Source: Acidobacteriota bacterium (GTDB lineage Bacteria; Acidobacteriota; Terriglobia; Terriglobales; Acidobacteriaceae). Taken from it: a DNA stretch of 30,497 nucleotides. Made by a program: the position numbers and the translations under genes. The stretch lies in the NCBI GenBank assembly GCA_021778315.1, contig JAJYCQ010000021.1:1-30497 (forward strand). Reading direction: 5' to 3'. Below are positions 1-8,152 of this stretch, piece after piece (within the stretch, counting starts at the first letter, position 1; each line of letters begins with the position of its first letter). The notes below the pieces were generated by a model. That model saw only the letters and a list, made by a program, of their open reading frames with translations. It was not told the origin of the DNA and did no database searches.

Positions 1-636
1 TCTCTGCTCTTCATACACCCGAATCGGCATCAGAAACACCATCGCCCTCCGCGCATCCAGCCCCGCCGGATCCTCCACCGCAAACATCGCCATCTTCGTA
101 TTCCCGTCCACCATCTTGAACTGCGTGCCATAGCGTTGCAGCTTGCCCTCGCTCACCAGCTCTTTGTCCACCACCGTCGCCAGCGCCGATCCATCGATCT
201 TCCCCTCCCCCGCCAGCCTCTCCAGCTTCGGCAGCATCGACCGCTGCCACGCATGATCCCGCGTATGCGTCAGGATGACCATCGCTCCATTCGACGCCTC
301 AAACCCCACCATCGCCATCGTCGGCCACCCATGCCGAGCCACGATCCCCTTCAGCTCCGCAGTCAACCGCGCATCCACCTCCGCCGTCTTCGCCGTATAC
401 CTCGGATGCCCCGTCCCCACCCCACGAGCCTCCTGGTCGCTGGCAACCATCTTCAGCAGCTCGTCCCGCAGCGCAGCATCGGTCCCCGGCCCATTGCGTT
501 TGATCAGCTCCGCCCGCCGAGCGGCCATGTCATTCATCCACACCGCATCGCCACCAGCCGCAGCCTGCTGAGCCCACGCCCCACCCATCATCCCCAAACA
601 CAGCGCAAGCGGAACCCACACCCGAAGCATCTTCAT
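1..636 (-). CDS. DUF6624-like secreted protein, partial (C-terminus beyond window)
   Basis: An open frame of 212 codons runs from an ATG at 636 off the left edge of the window, so the C-terminus is missing. The N-terminus (MKMLRVWVPLALCLGMMGGA, cleavage likely after the AWA-Q at about residue 22) is a signal peptide, so the product is probably periplasmic. The rest has the pattern I associate with DUF6624: an SDQEAR motif near residue 66-71, HGWP at 102-105 followed by a VGFEAS stretch, an L-T-H-TRDH segment near 122-128, and an RYGTQ motif near 168-172. No biochemical role is established for that family. The gene lies 40 bp downstream of the S9 peptidase gene on the same strand and could be read through from it, but a TACACT hexamer 7 nt upstream of the ATG suggests its own promoter. 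Confidence 0.75.
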   Translation of the reverse strand, partial: MKMLRVWVPLALCLGMMGGAWAQQAAAGGDAVWMNDMAARRAELIKRNGPGTDAALRDELLKMVASDQEARGVGTGHPRYTAKTAEVDARLTAELKGIVARHGWPTMAMVGFEASNGAMVILTHTRDHAWQRSMLPKLERLAGEGKIDGSALATVVDKELVSEGKLQRYGTQFKMVDGNTKMAMFAVEDPAGLDARRAMVFLMPIRVYEEQR

Positions 637-643
637 GCCCTCA

Positions 644-649
644 AGTGTA
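644..649 (-). promoter_or_regulatory. -10-like TACACT 7 nt before the DUF6624 gene start
   Basis: The hexamer TACACT (minus strand) ends 7 nt before the ATG at 636. A -10 element at this distance would place transcription start at or next to the start codon, giving a leaderless or nearly leaderless mRNA. A GAGGG lies only 1 nt from the ATG, too close to work as a normal Shine-Dalgarno. The same arrangement recurs at four other genes in this window. Confidence 0.45.
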
Positions 650-676
650 AGCCCCGCTCGCGCCCCATCCCATCCG

Positions 677-2836
677 TTACTTCGCGTCAGCCTTCTTCTC
701 CGGCGCCGCAGGCTTCGGCTCCATCCCCCGCACATACTTGTCATACCAATCGAACCAGCTCTGATACCGCGCCTTGATATAACTAGGCCGCGTGAATCCA
801 TGGAACTGCCCCGGATACACAATCAGCTCCGCCGGAGTCCCCACACTCCGCAGTGCCTCATACATCTGCTCACCGCCCTCCAGCGGCACGTTGAAGTCTT
901 TATCCCCGCCCATAAAAAGTGTCGGAGTCTTGATCCGGTCCGCATGCAGGAACGGGTACGACAGCTTCACATACAAATCCAGATTCTTCCAAGGCGGTTG
1001 CAGCTCATTCTCATACTGCAGAATGTACTGGTCGATCCCATAGAACCCCAGCAGATTCCCCATCCCCGCGCCCGAGCTCGCCGCCTTAAACCGCGTAGTC
1101 GACGCAATCGTATAGTCCGTCAGAATCCCGCCATAGCTCCATCCGCCCACGCCCATCTTGTCTGCGTCGATCTTCCCGGTAGCCACCGCAGCATCCGTCA
1201 CGGCCATCAAATCGAGCACCTCCTTGTGCCCCCAGTCCGCATTGATCGCCATGCTATACGCCTGCCCGCGCCCCGTGCTGCCGCGATAATTCACATTCAG
1301 CACCGCATACCCGTGCGCCGCAAACAGCTGCCGGATCGGATCGAACGAATGTTCATCCTGCGCCGTCGGCCCGCCATGAATAAACAAAATCATCGGAGCC
1401 TTCGTCCCGGCAACATACCCGATGGGCATCGTCAGCAACCCATGCGCATCATTGCCATCGGTCGTCTTCCCCGCAATATTCTCCGTCGGCGAAACCTCCA
1501 GCCCAGCCATCAACGCATCGTTGTGGCCGGTCAGCTTCCGCAGCTTCCCATCGTCCAGCGCATACACCTCATTCGGAGTCGCATCCGTCGACCACAGCAG
1601 CGCCACATGCCCCGCCGCCTCATCGATCCCGCTCGCCGACCCACTCCCCTCCGTCACCCTCTTCACCTTGCCCGAACCATCCAGAGGAATCTCCGCGACA
1701 TACACCTCGCGATCCTCCGGAACCTCGGTCAGCACCGCCTTGCCACCCGGAGCCAGCACCGGAGCCCCCACCCAGGCGTCCAGCTTCGGAGCCAGCATCT
1801 TCGGAGTTCCAGGCTCTCCCCCCGCAACCGGAATCATCGCCATCTGCCGCAGGTCGTAGATCGAATAATGCGGCACAGTCCCCTGCCGGTACACAATATT
1901 CTTCCCATCCAGCGTCCACGCCAGCGGCCCCGAATCCGTTCCCGCAAACATCGTCAGCTTCCGAGGACTCGCCCCCGCCTTCGCCTCCACCACAAACACA
2001 TCCGGGTCCGCCACACGGTCCGGATCAGGCCCCGTCTGATTGCTCACAAACGCAATCATCGACCCATCCGGGCTCCACACACCGCCACTCTCGCCATACG
2101 CCTTACCGCCGTTTACAGACCCATCCACCGGCCCATTCGTCAGCTTCGTCAACTTCTTCGTCGCCACATCAAACAGATAAAGATGCGGCTCCTTGTCCGT
2201 CAGAAACCCTTCGCGGTCTTCCTTGAAATGAAACCGGTCAATCACAATTGGCTTCGGAGCCTTGGGCTTCGCACCCTTCTCCGGCTCTGGCTCATCCTTC
2301 TCCGTCAGCGTCAGCAGCAGCGTCTTGCTATCCGGAGACCACTTGAACCCTCCCAAATCTTCCTTCACATTCGTCAACTGCTGCGCCTCGCCTCCGCGCC
2401 GGTCCAGCACCCACACCTGCGAGCCCTTCCCCGCATCCGGCCCCGATCCCTCGCGCCCCGAAGTAAACGCCAGCCACCTCCCATCCGGACTCCACTGCGG
2501 CCCGCTCGCGCCGTCCTTGCTGAACGTCAACTGCACGTCCTGCTTCCCATCCCAGCTCACCATCCACAGCTGGTTCAAGCTCTTATCCTCCCCCACATCC
2601 ACCGAGCTCACCGTATAAGCAACCCAAGCCCCATCCGGCGACACCTGCGGATCACCCACCCTCTGCAGCTTCGCCAGATCCTCCAGGTTCATTCCCCGCT
2701 TCGCCGCCGCAGCAGCACCCGTTGCAGAAGCACCCGCCGCAGCACCAGTCTGTGCCTCCATCGCAGCAGCACCGGGTTGAGTCAACGCACAGCCCATCAT
2801 CAGAGCCGCAAGGCTAAAAGACACTCGTAGTCGCAT
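677..2836 (-). CDS. S9 family peptidase (prolyl oligopeptidase/acylaminoacyl-peptidase type)
   Basis: A 719-residue exported serine peptidase, about the normal size for the family. The chosen ATG at 2836 opens directly into a signal peptide (MRLRVSFSLAALMMGCALTQ); an upstream start would add 12 non-signal residues. The N-terminal half carries PD40/TolB-like propeller blades marked by repeated SPDG/WSPD motifs (VSPDGAWVAYT, WSPDGRWLAFTS, WSPDSKTLLLT, WSPDGSMIAFVSN). The C-terminal third is an alpha/beta-hydrolase with the nucleophile in GGWSYGG (Ser567), Asp647 in DKDFNVP and His679 in GQFHGF. Family members cleave short peptides, often N-acylated or after proline, with the propeller gating access. 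The propeller-first order with a DxxVP aspartate fits the acylaminoacyl-peptidase branch. The DUF6624 gene follows 40 bp downstream. TACACT 6 nt before the ATG, with TTGATG 18 nt further up, gives a credible promoter and supports this start. Confidence 0.93.
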   Translation of the reverse strand: MRLRVSFSLAALMMGCALTQPGAAAMEAQTGAAAGASATGAAAAAKRGMNLEDLAKLQRVGDPQVSPDGAWVAYTVSSVDVGEDKSLNQLWMVSWDGKQDVQLTFSKDGASGPQWSPDGRWLAFTSGREGSGPDAGKGSQVWVLDRRGGEAQQLTNVKEDLGGFKWSPDSKTLLLTLTEKDEPEPEKGAKPKAPKPIVIDRFHFKEDREGFLTDKEPHLYLFDVATKKLTKLTNGPVDGSVNGGKAYGESGGVWSPDGSMIAFVSNQTGPDPDRVADPDVFVVEAKAGASPRKLTMFAGTDSGPLAWTLDGKNIVYRQGTVPHYSIYDLRQMAMIPVAGGEPGTPKMLAPKLDAWVGAPVLAPGGKAVLTEVPEDREVYVAEIPLDGSGKVKRVTEGSGSASGIDEAAGHVALLWSTDATPNEVYALDDGKLRKLTGHNDALMAGLEVSPTENIAGKTTDGNDAHGLLTMPIGYVAGTKAPMILFIHGGPTAQDEHSFDPIRQLFAAHGYAVLNVNYRGSTGRGQAYSMAINADWGHKEVLDLMAVTDAAVATGKIDADKMGVGGWSYGGILTDYTIASTTRFKAASSGAGMGNLLGFYGIDQYILQYENELQPPWKNLDLYVKLSYPFLHADRIKTPTLFMGGDKDFNVPLEGGEQMYEALRSVGTPAELIVYPGQFHGFTRPSYIKARYQSWFDWYDKYVRGMEPKPAAPEKKADAK

Positions 2837-2842
2837 GGCCGG

Positions 2843-2848
2843 AGTGTA
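2843..2848 (-). promoter_or_regulatory. -10-like TACACT (with TTGATG -35) 6 nt before the S9 peptidase start
   Basis: On the minus strand TTGATG is followed by an 18-nt spacer, TACACT, and then 6 nt to the ATG at 2836. This is the best-formed of the recurrent start-proximal promoters in the window. There is no Shine-Dalgarno between the hexamer and the start codon, so a leaderless mRNA is likely. Confidence 0.5.
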
Positions 2849-2899
2849 GCACCGCCCATCCAGCCCCATCAAAATCCCAATCCCTCAGGGATCGCCTTC

Positions 2900-3145
2900 G
2901 CGCCTACGATCGTCTTGGCCTTCGCCGTTGCCGTCGCCCTGGCCGCTGCCGTTGTCCTGGCTGTTGCAGTTGCCCTTGCCCTGGCTCTCCCCAACACCCA
3001 GCAAGACTCTCGTCATCCTGGAGCGAAGCGAAGGACCACTGTATTGGCGCTTGCCCTTGCCCTTGCCCTTGCAGTTGCTTTTTTGTTTGTCATTCTGAGC
3101 GAAGCGAACGAACCTGCAGTCTCCCGTTCTTGCCTTTAGCCGCCC
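2900..3145 (+). repeat. Mosaic intergenic repeat field 1 (hexamer arrays plus short modules)
   Basis: This field fills the gap between the small membrane protein gene and the S9 gene. It begins with degenerate 6-bp-period runs (GCCGTT/GCCCTG variants, about 2918-2990). A GTCATCCTGGAGCGAAGCG module ending in a GTATTGGC tail follows from 3012. A TTGCCC/TTGCAG array spans about 3050-3078. A second module, GTCATTCTGAGCGAAGCG ending in AACCTGC, starts at 3089, and the field ends with a CCCGTTCTTGCCTTTAGC tail. All three components recur in the other four repeat fields in the same orientation. Small open frames here (alternating Ala-Val/Ala-Leu) are by-products of the hexamer. Confidence 0.8.
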
Positions 3146-3234
3146 TCACCCTAAGCCAGCCGTCCGCACAACAAGGCACTCCCCACGACCCAACGCAGGC
3201 CAACCCCGCGCCTCGAGCAGCGAGCCATCCACTC

Positions 3235-3507
3235 TTACAGCAGGCTCTTCACCGCATCCCACACATACATCCCGATGATCCCGACCGACAGCAAGCTCAC
3301 CGCCGCAATCGCAGCCCGAACATACGGATCGATCCGATGAACCTTCGCCAGAATCTCATGCTGTTGTTCCGCCTGCAGATGTCCCGCATCATCCAGGAAG
3401 ATCTGATCTTCCTCATACCGCGTCAGCGTTCCCCGATACCCAAGCAGCACCAGCAGAATGACCGCAACTCCACCCCACACCATCCACAAAACAGGCATCA
3501 TGCCCAT
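3235..3507 (-). CDS. Small two-TM membrane protein of unknown function
   Basis: A 90-residue protein starting at the ATG at 3507, which has a well-placed Shine-Dalgarno (AGAGGTG, 5 nt upstream). It has two hydrophobic helices, about residues 3-23 (VLWMVWGGVAVILLVLLGY) and about 66-84 (AAIAAVSLLSVGIIGMYVW). They flank a charged central region (about 26-62) rich in Glu, Gln and His that could form an amphipathic or coiled helix (LQAEQQHEILAKVHRIDPYV). I do not recognise a named family. The good ribosome site and membrane topology support a real gene. It is separated from the S9 gene by repeat field 1, so it is probably transcribed alone. Confidence 0.75.
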   Translation of the reverse strand: MGMMPVLWMVWGGVAVILLVLLGYRGTLTRYEEDQIFLDDAGHLQAEQQHEILAKVHRIDPYVRAAIAAVSLLSVGIIGMYVWDAVKSLL

Positions 3508-3823
3508 AAAGCACCTCTAGCGTCGAATTCGAGCCAGCTCCAGATACCGGGCAAGTCTGGATTACCCGGGCCCGCAAGGTAGGAGGGGCGGTTCGCACAG
3601 AATAATAGTCCTGTTCAGCTCACATTGCACAAAAGAATTTTCACCGCCCCCCAACCCATTCCAATACCGCCCCCAACCGACCCGAATCCCCGCGCCCTCC
3701 ACCCGCGACGCTCCAACCCTCGCCGTCCGCGCAGGACCAAGGGTGCCCCATTCATGACAGTTCCATCGTCAGGGGTGGGGTCCGCAAGAATCCCCCGCCC
3801 GCAGCAGTTACTCTATCAACAGC
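3508..3823. other. 316-bp intergenic region between the small membrane protein gene and hscB
   Basis: This is a divergent spacer. An imperfect hairpin (CCGGGCAA-N7-TTACCCGG, one mismatch, about 3548-3570) lies 40 bp upstream of the small membrane protein gene. A short AT-richer patch at about 3600-3645 (AATAATAG, AAAAGAATTTT) could hold a promoter. I see no RNA gene and none of the hexamer repeats found in the neighbouring gaps. TACTCT lies 9 nt before the hscB ATG and there is no clear Shine-Dalgarno for hscB. Confidence 0.4.
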
Positions 3824-4471
3824 ATGAGCGATTACTTCACCCTCTTCTCCCTCCCGCAGCACCTGCACCTCGACCTCGCCGCCCTCGAGAAGGCCTTCTA
3901 CGCCCAGTCCCGCAAGCTCCACCCCGACCGCTTCGCCTCCAAGCCCGCCGCCGAGCAAGCCGCCGCGCTCGCCGCCAGCTCCCAGCTCAACGACGCCTAC
4001 CGCACCCTCCGCGACCCCATCCTCCGCACCGAGTACCTGCTCTCCCTCCAGGGCATCCAGCTCGAAGAGCAATCCCGCGCCGCCACAGATCTCGCCAAAT
4101 CAACCGGCACGCAGAAGAAACAAGTAGCTCCCCCCGACCTCCTCGAAGAAGCCTTCGAGCTCAACATGGCCCTCGAAGAGATGCGAGAAGCCCTCGAGGC
4201 CCACACCGACCCCGACCCCAACGTCCGCCGCGACCTCGAGTCCGCCCGCGAAAAATTCACCGCCATGCTAGCCGAAACCCAGCGCCAGCTAGAATCCCTC
4301 TGGACCGCCTGGGACGCCGCCGTAGACACCGAGGCAGCCGCAGCCCCCACCACCCCCGACCCCACCGCCGCAGCAGCTAAAGACGCCGCCAAGCAAGCCA
4401 TGGTAGCCCTCCTCAACCGCCGCAGCTACATCCGCAACCTCGTCCGCGACGTAAACGCCACCCTCGAATAG
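3824..4471 (+). CDS. hscB: Fe-S cluster co-chaperone HscB (J-domain protein)
   Basis: A 215-residue J-protein. The N-terminal J domain starts at once (MSDYFTLFSLPQHLHLD, as in HscB) and carries the essential HPD tripeptide at residues 33-35, followed by the SSQLNDAYRTLRDPILRTEYL helix typical of HscB. The C-terminal half (about 105-180 and 195-213) matches the HscB oligomerisation domain (DLLEEAFELNMALEEMREAL), the part that binds the IscU scaffold. It would deliver IscU-bound clusters to HscA and stimulate its ATPase; an HscA gene lies at 24959-27118 in this window. About 30 residues of Ala/Thr/Pro-rich linker (about 165-190) are inserted in the C-terminal domain. The gene is not in an isc operon; a beta-lactamase gene follows after a repeat field. 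Third codon positions are almost all C, following the local strand skew. Confidence 0.9.
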   Translation: MSDYFTLFSLPQHLHLDLAALEKAFYAQSRKLHPDRFASKPAAEQAAALAASSQLNDAYRTLRDPILRTEYLLSLQGIQLEEQSRAATDLAKSTGTQKKQVAPPDLLEEAFELNMALEEMREALEAHTDPDPNVRRDLESAREKFTAMLAETQRQLESLWTAWDAAVDTEAAAAPTTPDPTAAAAKDAAKQAMVALLNRRSYIRNLVRDVNATLE

Positions 4472-4500
4472 CACCCCAACAACCCAAACCCCAACAGCCC

Positions 4501-4672
4501 GTCATCTCGACCAAAGCGCGCAGTGGAGAGACCCCTGCATTCGCCGTTGCCGTTGCCCTTGCCTTTCTGTCTGTCATTCGGGCCCTGAGCGGAGCCGAAG
4601 GGGAGGAACCTGCTTCTCGAACCCGCAGCGCGCGCCCGTTCTTGCCTTTAGCTAGAAGCTAAAAGCTGCCTT
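4501..4672 (+). repeat. Mosaic intergenic repeat field 2
   Basis: This field lies between hscB and the beta-lactamase gene. It starts with a GTCATCTCGACC...GGAGAGACC module at 4501, the same type as at about 14102 in field 5. A short GCCGTTGCCGTTGCC hexamer run follows, then a GTCATTCGGG...GAGGAACCTGC module from 4573, and a tail CCCGTTCTTGCCTTTAGC extended by AGCTAGAAGCTAAAAGCTG. The order of module, hexamers, module, tail is the same as in field 1. Confidence 0.75.
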
Positions 4673-4738
4673 TCCCCCGCACCATCCTCGCCACTAAATC
4701 CACACCCCACGGCACCGCATTTCCTGCTATCAACAACC

Positions 4739-5608
4739 ATGCGCGCCCGCCTCCTCCACCTCGCCGCCATCCTCCTCATCACCCCCCTCCACGCCCAGTC
4801 CAACCCCAACTGGACGACGCCCCTCGCCCCCTTCCGCATCGCTCCCAATCTCTACTACGTCGGCAGCCGAGACCTCGCCTCCTACCTCATCACCACCCCC
4901 GCCGGAGACATCCTCCTCAACTCCAACCTCACCACCTCGCCGCCGCAAATCTTCCATAGCATCGAGCAGCTCGGCTTCCACCCCTCCGACATCAAGATCC
5001 TCCTCATCAGCCACGCCCACTCCGACCACGCCGGAGGCAGCGCCGCCATCCTCCAGCAAACCCACGCCCGCTACATGGTCATGGACGCCGACGTCTCCAC
5101 CATCCAATCCGGCGGCCGCACCGACTTCGCCCACTTCAAGCCCTACCCCGCAGCCCACGTCGACCGCGTCCTCCACGACGGCAGCACCGTCCAGCTCGGC
5201 GGCATCACCCTCACCGCGCACAAGACCGCCGGCCACACTCCCGGCTGCACCACCTGGACCCTGCAGATCATCGAAAACGGTAAGCCCCTCAACGTCGTCA
5301 TCGTCGGCAGCGTCACCGCCCTCAGCGAGTACCGCCTCATCGCAACGCCCCACCACCCCGCCTCCTATCCCGGCATCGCGCAGGACTTCGCCCGCACCTT
5401 CACCCAGCTCGAAGCCCTCCCCTGCGACATCTTCCTCGCCTCCCACGGCGAATACTTCGACCTCCTTCCCAAGCTGGCCCGCAGCAAAATCGAAGGCCCC
5501 TCCGTCTGGATCGACCCCGAAGGCTACAAACGCGCCATCGCCCAAAGCCGCGCAGCCTTCGAATCCGATCTAACCCGCCAGCAAGCCGCCGCCCACTCCA
5601 AACCCTAG
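4739..5608 (+). CDS. Subclass B3 metallo-beta-lactamase
   Basis: A 289-residue secreted zinc hydrolase with a signal peptide (MRARLLHLAAILLITPLHAQ). The MBL-fold metal ligands are all present: HAHSDH gives His92, His94, Asp96 and His97; GHTPG gives His166; and ASHG gives His236. The HxHxDH, GHTPGCTTW and SHGEYFDL set is the B3 pattern (L1, FEZ, GOB and environmental relatives): B3 enzymes lack the B1/B2 zinc-ligand cysteine, and here the position is Ser (IVGS). Expected activity is opening of the beta-lactam ring in the periplasm. Intrinsic B3 enzymes are common in soil bacteria, and nothing here suggests mobility. Repeat fields flank the gene on both sides. I see no Shine-Dalgarno; TATCAA lies 5 nt before the ATG. 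A non-lactamase B3-like hydrolase is the alternative. Confidence 0.85.
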   Translation: MRARLLHLAAILLITPLHAQSNPNWTTPLAPFRIAPNLYYVGSRDLASYLITTPAGDILLNSNLTTSPPQIFHSIEQLGFHPSDIKILLISHAHSDHAGGSAAILQQTHARYMVMDADVSTIQSGGRTDFAHFKPYPAAHVDRVLHDGSTVQLGGITLTAHKTAGHTPGCTTWTLQIIENGKPLNVVIVGSVTALSEYRLIATPHHPASYPGIAQDFARTFTQLEALPCDIFLASHGEYFDLLPKLARSKIEGPSVWIDPEGYKRAIAQSRAAFESDLTRQQAAAHSKP

Positions 5609-5662
5609 CCATTGCCCAAGCCGTCGCCGTTGCTTTTCTTTGACAATTTCTGAAAGGAAATT

Positions 5663-5750
5663 GTCATTCCGAGCGCAGCGAGGAACCTGCTGTCTCCCGT
5701 TCTTGCCTTTGCTCTTGCCAGAAGCTAAAAGCTAATAGCTAGAAGCCGCC
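5663..5750 (+). repeat. Mosaic intergenic repeat field 3
   Basis: A short field between the convergent beta-lactamase and DinB genes. It has one GTCATTCCGAGCGCAGCG module ending in AGGAACCTGC, then the CCCGTTCTTGCCTTTGC tail and three AGCTAAAAGCT-like units up to the DinB stop. Just before it, ATTTC TGAAAG GAAAT (5646-5661) forms a small 5-bp hairpin. No long hexamer array is present in this copy. Confidence 0.7.
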
Positions 5751-5751
5751 T

Positions 5752-6222
5752 TTACGACCGCCTCTTCAACCCCGCCAGATGATGCAGATCATGCCCCGCC
5801 ATCGTCTCCACAATCGTCCACAGGGTCATCTCCCCGCGCTCCGGATGCACCGCCGGCATCTTCTTATCCGCCTCCGTCAACCCACTCACAAACGCCACAT
5901 TCCACGCCCGCAGCGCCGCAAACGTAGCCATCGCCTGCTCCGCCGTATACACCCCATACGCACGAGACCACGCGTCCTGATCAAACGGCTGCAATAGACT
6001 CGCGCCGCCGTAGCTCTGCCTCAGCCGAAACCCGAACGCAATCTCGCAGTCCGTCAGATGCGCGACAATCTCCCGCACACACCACTTCCCCGGAGCCGGC
6101 CGCGCCTCCATCTCGGCCGAGCTCAACCCGTCGATCACCTGCGCCAAACGCCTCGCCGTCTGCGCAATTACTTCCGCAGGATCCCGCTCCCCCAGCACCC
6201 CAGCATACGGATTCAAACTCAT
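5752..6222 (-). CDS. DinB family protein
   Basis: A 156-residue DinB-superfamily four-helix protein. The ATG at 6222 is chosen because GAGGTG lies 6 nt upstream and the DinB fold begins soon after; longer frames add residues without homology. The three metal-binding histidines of the fold are visible: His55 in IVAHLTDCE, and His144 and His148 in GHDLHHLAG (HxxxH spacing). The W47 context (APGKWCVREIVAHL) is typical of the DinB_2 branch. Members are metal-dependent, several being thiol transferases (bacillithiol, mycothiol), but the substrate of this one cannot be read from sequence. It is divergent from the aldo/keto reductase gene (129-bp spacer). Confidence 0.85.
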   Translation of the reverse strand: MSLNPYAGVLGERDPAEVIAQTARRLAQVIDGLSSAEMEARPAPGKWCVREIVAHLTDCEIAFGFRLRQSYGGASLLQPFDQDAWSRAYGVYTAEQAMATFAALRAWNVAFVSGLTEADKKMPAVHPERGEMTLWTIVETMAGHDLHHLAGLKRRS

Positions 6223-6351
6223 CGTCACACCTCGCTCTATCTCGCTATCATCATCCCTAACACCCACACTGTACAGCCGAATCTGCTTCCACCCTCCGCC
6301 TCCAAGCATCCAATTCCCCACACGCCGCACTCGGCACAAAGGATCCCGCAC

Positions 6352-7413
6352 ATGCAATACAAAACTCTCGGCGACACCGGCCTGCTCGTCTCCCAACTCT
6401 GTTTCGGCTGCATGACCTTCCACGGCGGCACCGGCATGTTCAAAGCCATCGGCAACGTCGACCAAAAGGGTGCCGACGACCTCATCAAAGGCTCCCTCAA
6501 CGCCGGCATCAACTTCTTCGACACCGCCGACGTCTACTCCGAAGGAGAGAGCGAAAAGGCCCTCGGCCAGTCCCTAAAGAACCTCAACATCGCCCGCAAA
6601 GACGTCGTCATCGCCACTAAAGTCTTCGGTCGAGTCGGCCCCGGCCGCAACGACATCGGAGCCTCCCGCGGCCACATCCTCGACTCCATCGACGGCTCCC
6701 TCCGCCGCCTCCAGACCGACCACATCGACCTCTACCAGATCCACGCCAACGACGCCGTCACGCCCCTCGAAGAAACCCTCCGCGCATTAGATGACTTGGT
6801 GACCTCCGGCAAAGTCCGCTACATCGGAGTCTCCAACTGGCCCGCCTGGCGCATCGCCAAAGCCCTCACCCTCTCCCACTTCCGCAACCTCGCACGCATC
6901 GACACCCTGCAGGCCTACTACTCCATCGCCGGCCGCGACCTCGAGCGAGAAATCGTCCCGCTCCTCGAATCCGAGCGCACCGGCCTCCTCGTCTGGAGCC
7001 CCCTGGCCGGCGGCCTTCTCTCCGGCAAATTCTCCCGCGACAATCAAACGCCAGCCGACTCCCGCCGCTCCAGCTTCGACTTCCCTCTCGTCGACAAAGA
7101 CCGCGCCTGGCGCATCCTCGACGTCATCGCCCCCATCGCCAAAGCCCACAACTGCTCCGCCGCGCGAGTCTCTCTCGCCTGGCTTCTCTCCAAGCCCGTC
7201 GTCACCTCCATCATCATCGGAGCCAAGCGCCTCGACCAGCTCGAAGACAACATCGCCGCCACCGAACTCCAACTAACCCCCGACGAACTCCAGCAACTCG
7301 ACGCCGTCAGCGCCCTTCCCCCCGAGTACCCCGGCTGGATGCTCCAAACCCAAAGCGCAAACCGCCTCGACCCCTCCGTCCAGCGCTTCGCCCCACCCTC
7401 CGACAAAAAGTAG
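6352..7413 (+). CDS. Aldo/keto reductase
   Basis: A 353-residue NADP(H)-dependent oxidoreductase of the AKR superfamily with an (alpha/beta)8 barrel. It starts at the ATG at 6352 with AAAGGA upstream. The catalytic tetrad is complete: Asp57 and Tyr62 in FFDTADVYSEG, Lys90 in VIATKVFG, and His131 in DLYQIH. The C-terminal NADP-phosphate region is also visible (IIIGAKRLDQLEDNIAA, about 285-301). Overall similarity is to the general-stress and sugar-dehydrogenase-like AKRs that reduce aldehydes or ketones in the cytoplasm. The substrate is not predictable. The divergent DinB gene shares its upstream region, which contains the palindrome CTGTACAG at 6269-6276. A large repeat field follows the gene. 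Confidence 0.92.
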   Translation: MQYKTLGDTGLLVSQLCFGCMTFHGGTGMFKAIGNVDQKGADDLIKGSLNAGINFFDTADVYSEGESEKALGQSLKNLNIARKDVVIATKVFGRVGPGRNDIGASRGHILDSIDGSLRRLQTDHIDLYQIHANDAVTPLEETLRALDDLVTSGKVRYIGVSNWPAWRIAKALTLSHFRNLARIDTLQAYYSIAGRDLEREIVPLLESERTGLLVWSPLAGGLLSGKFSRDNQTPADSRRSSFDFPLVDKDRAWRILDVIAPIAKAHNCSAARVSLAWLLSKPVVTSIIIGAKRLDQLEDNIAATELQLTPDELQQLDAVSALPPEYPGWMLQTQSANRLDPSVQRFAPPSDKK

Positions 7414-7479
7414 CCCCACAGCAGCCAGCCTCCATCCCCACAACAAGGCAGTGGCCGGACGCCCACAAAGCACCGGCCA

Positions 7480-8127
<648 letters not shown>

Positions 8128-8140
8128 GCCTCTCTCGCGA

Positions 8141-8146
8141 TACACT
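8141..8146 (+). promoter_or_regulatory. -10-like TACACT 6 nt before the BNR-propeller gene
   Basis: GCGATACACT is followed by six C residues and then the ATG at 8153. The same GCGATACACT string precedes the esterase start at 29561 on the other strand. There is no Shine-Dalgarno, so this is a candidate leaderless start. Confidence 0.45.
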
Positions 8147-8152
8147 CCCCCC

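Noticed and set aside
635..2830. 731-codon plus-strand open frame opposite the S9 peptidase, rich in Arg, His and Pro
   Set aside because: Antisense shadow of a well-supported gene; no domain motifs, and its composition is what GC-rich antisense frames produce.
4739..5608. Beta-lactamase gene as a recently acquired resistance gene
   Set aside because: Codon use and strand skew match its neighbours and there is no integrase, transposase or integron site; it looks native.
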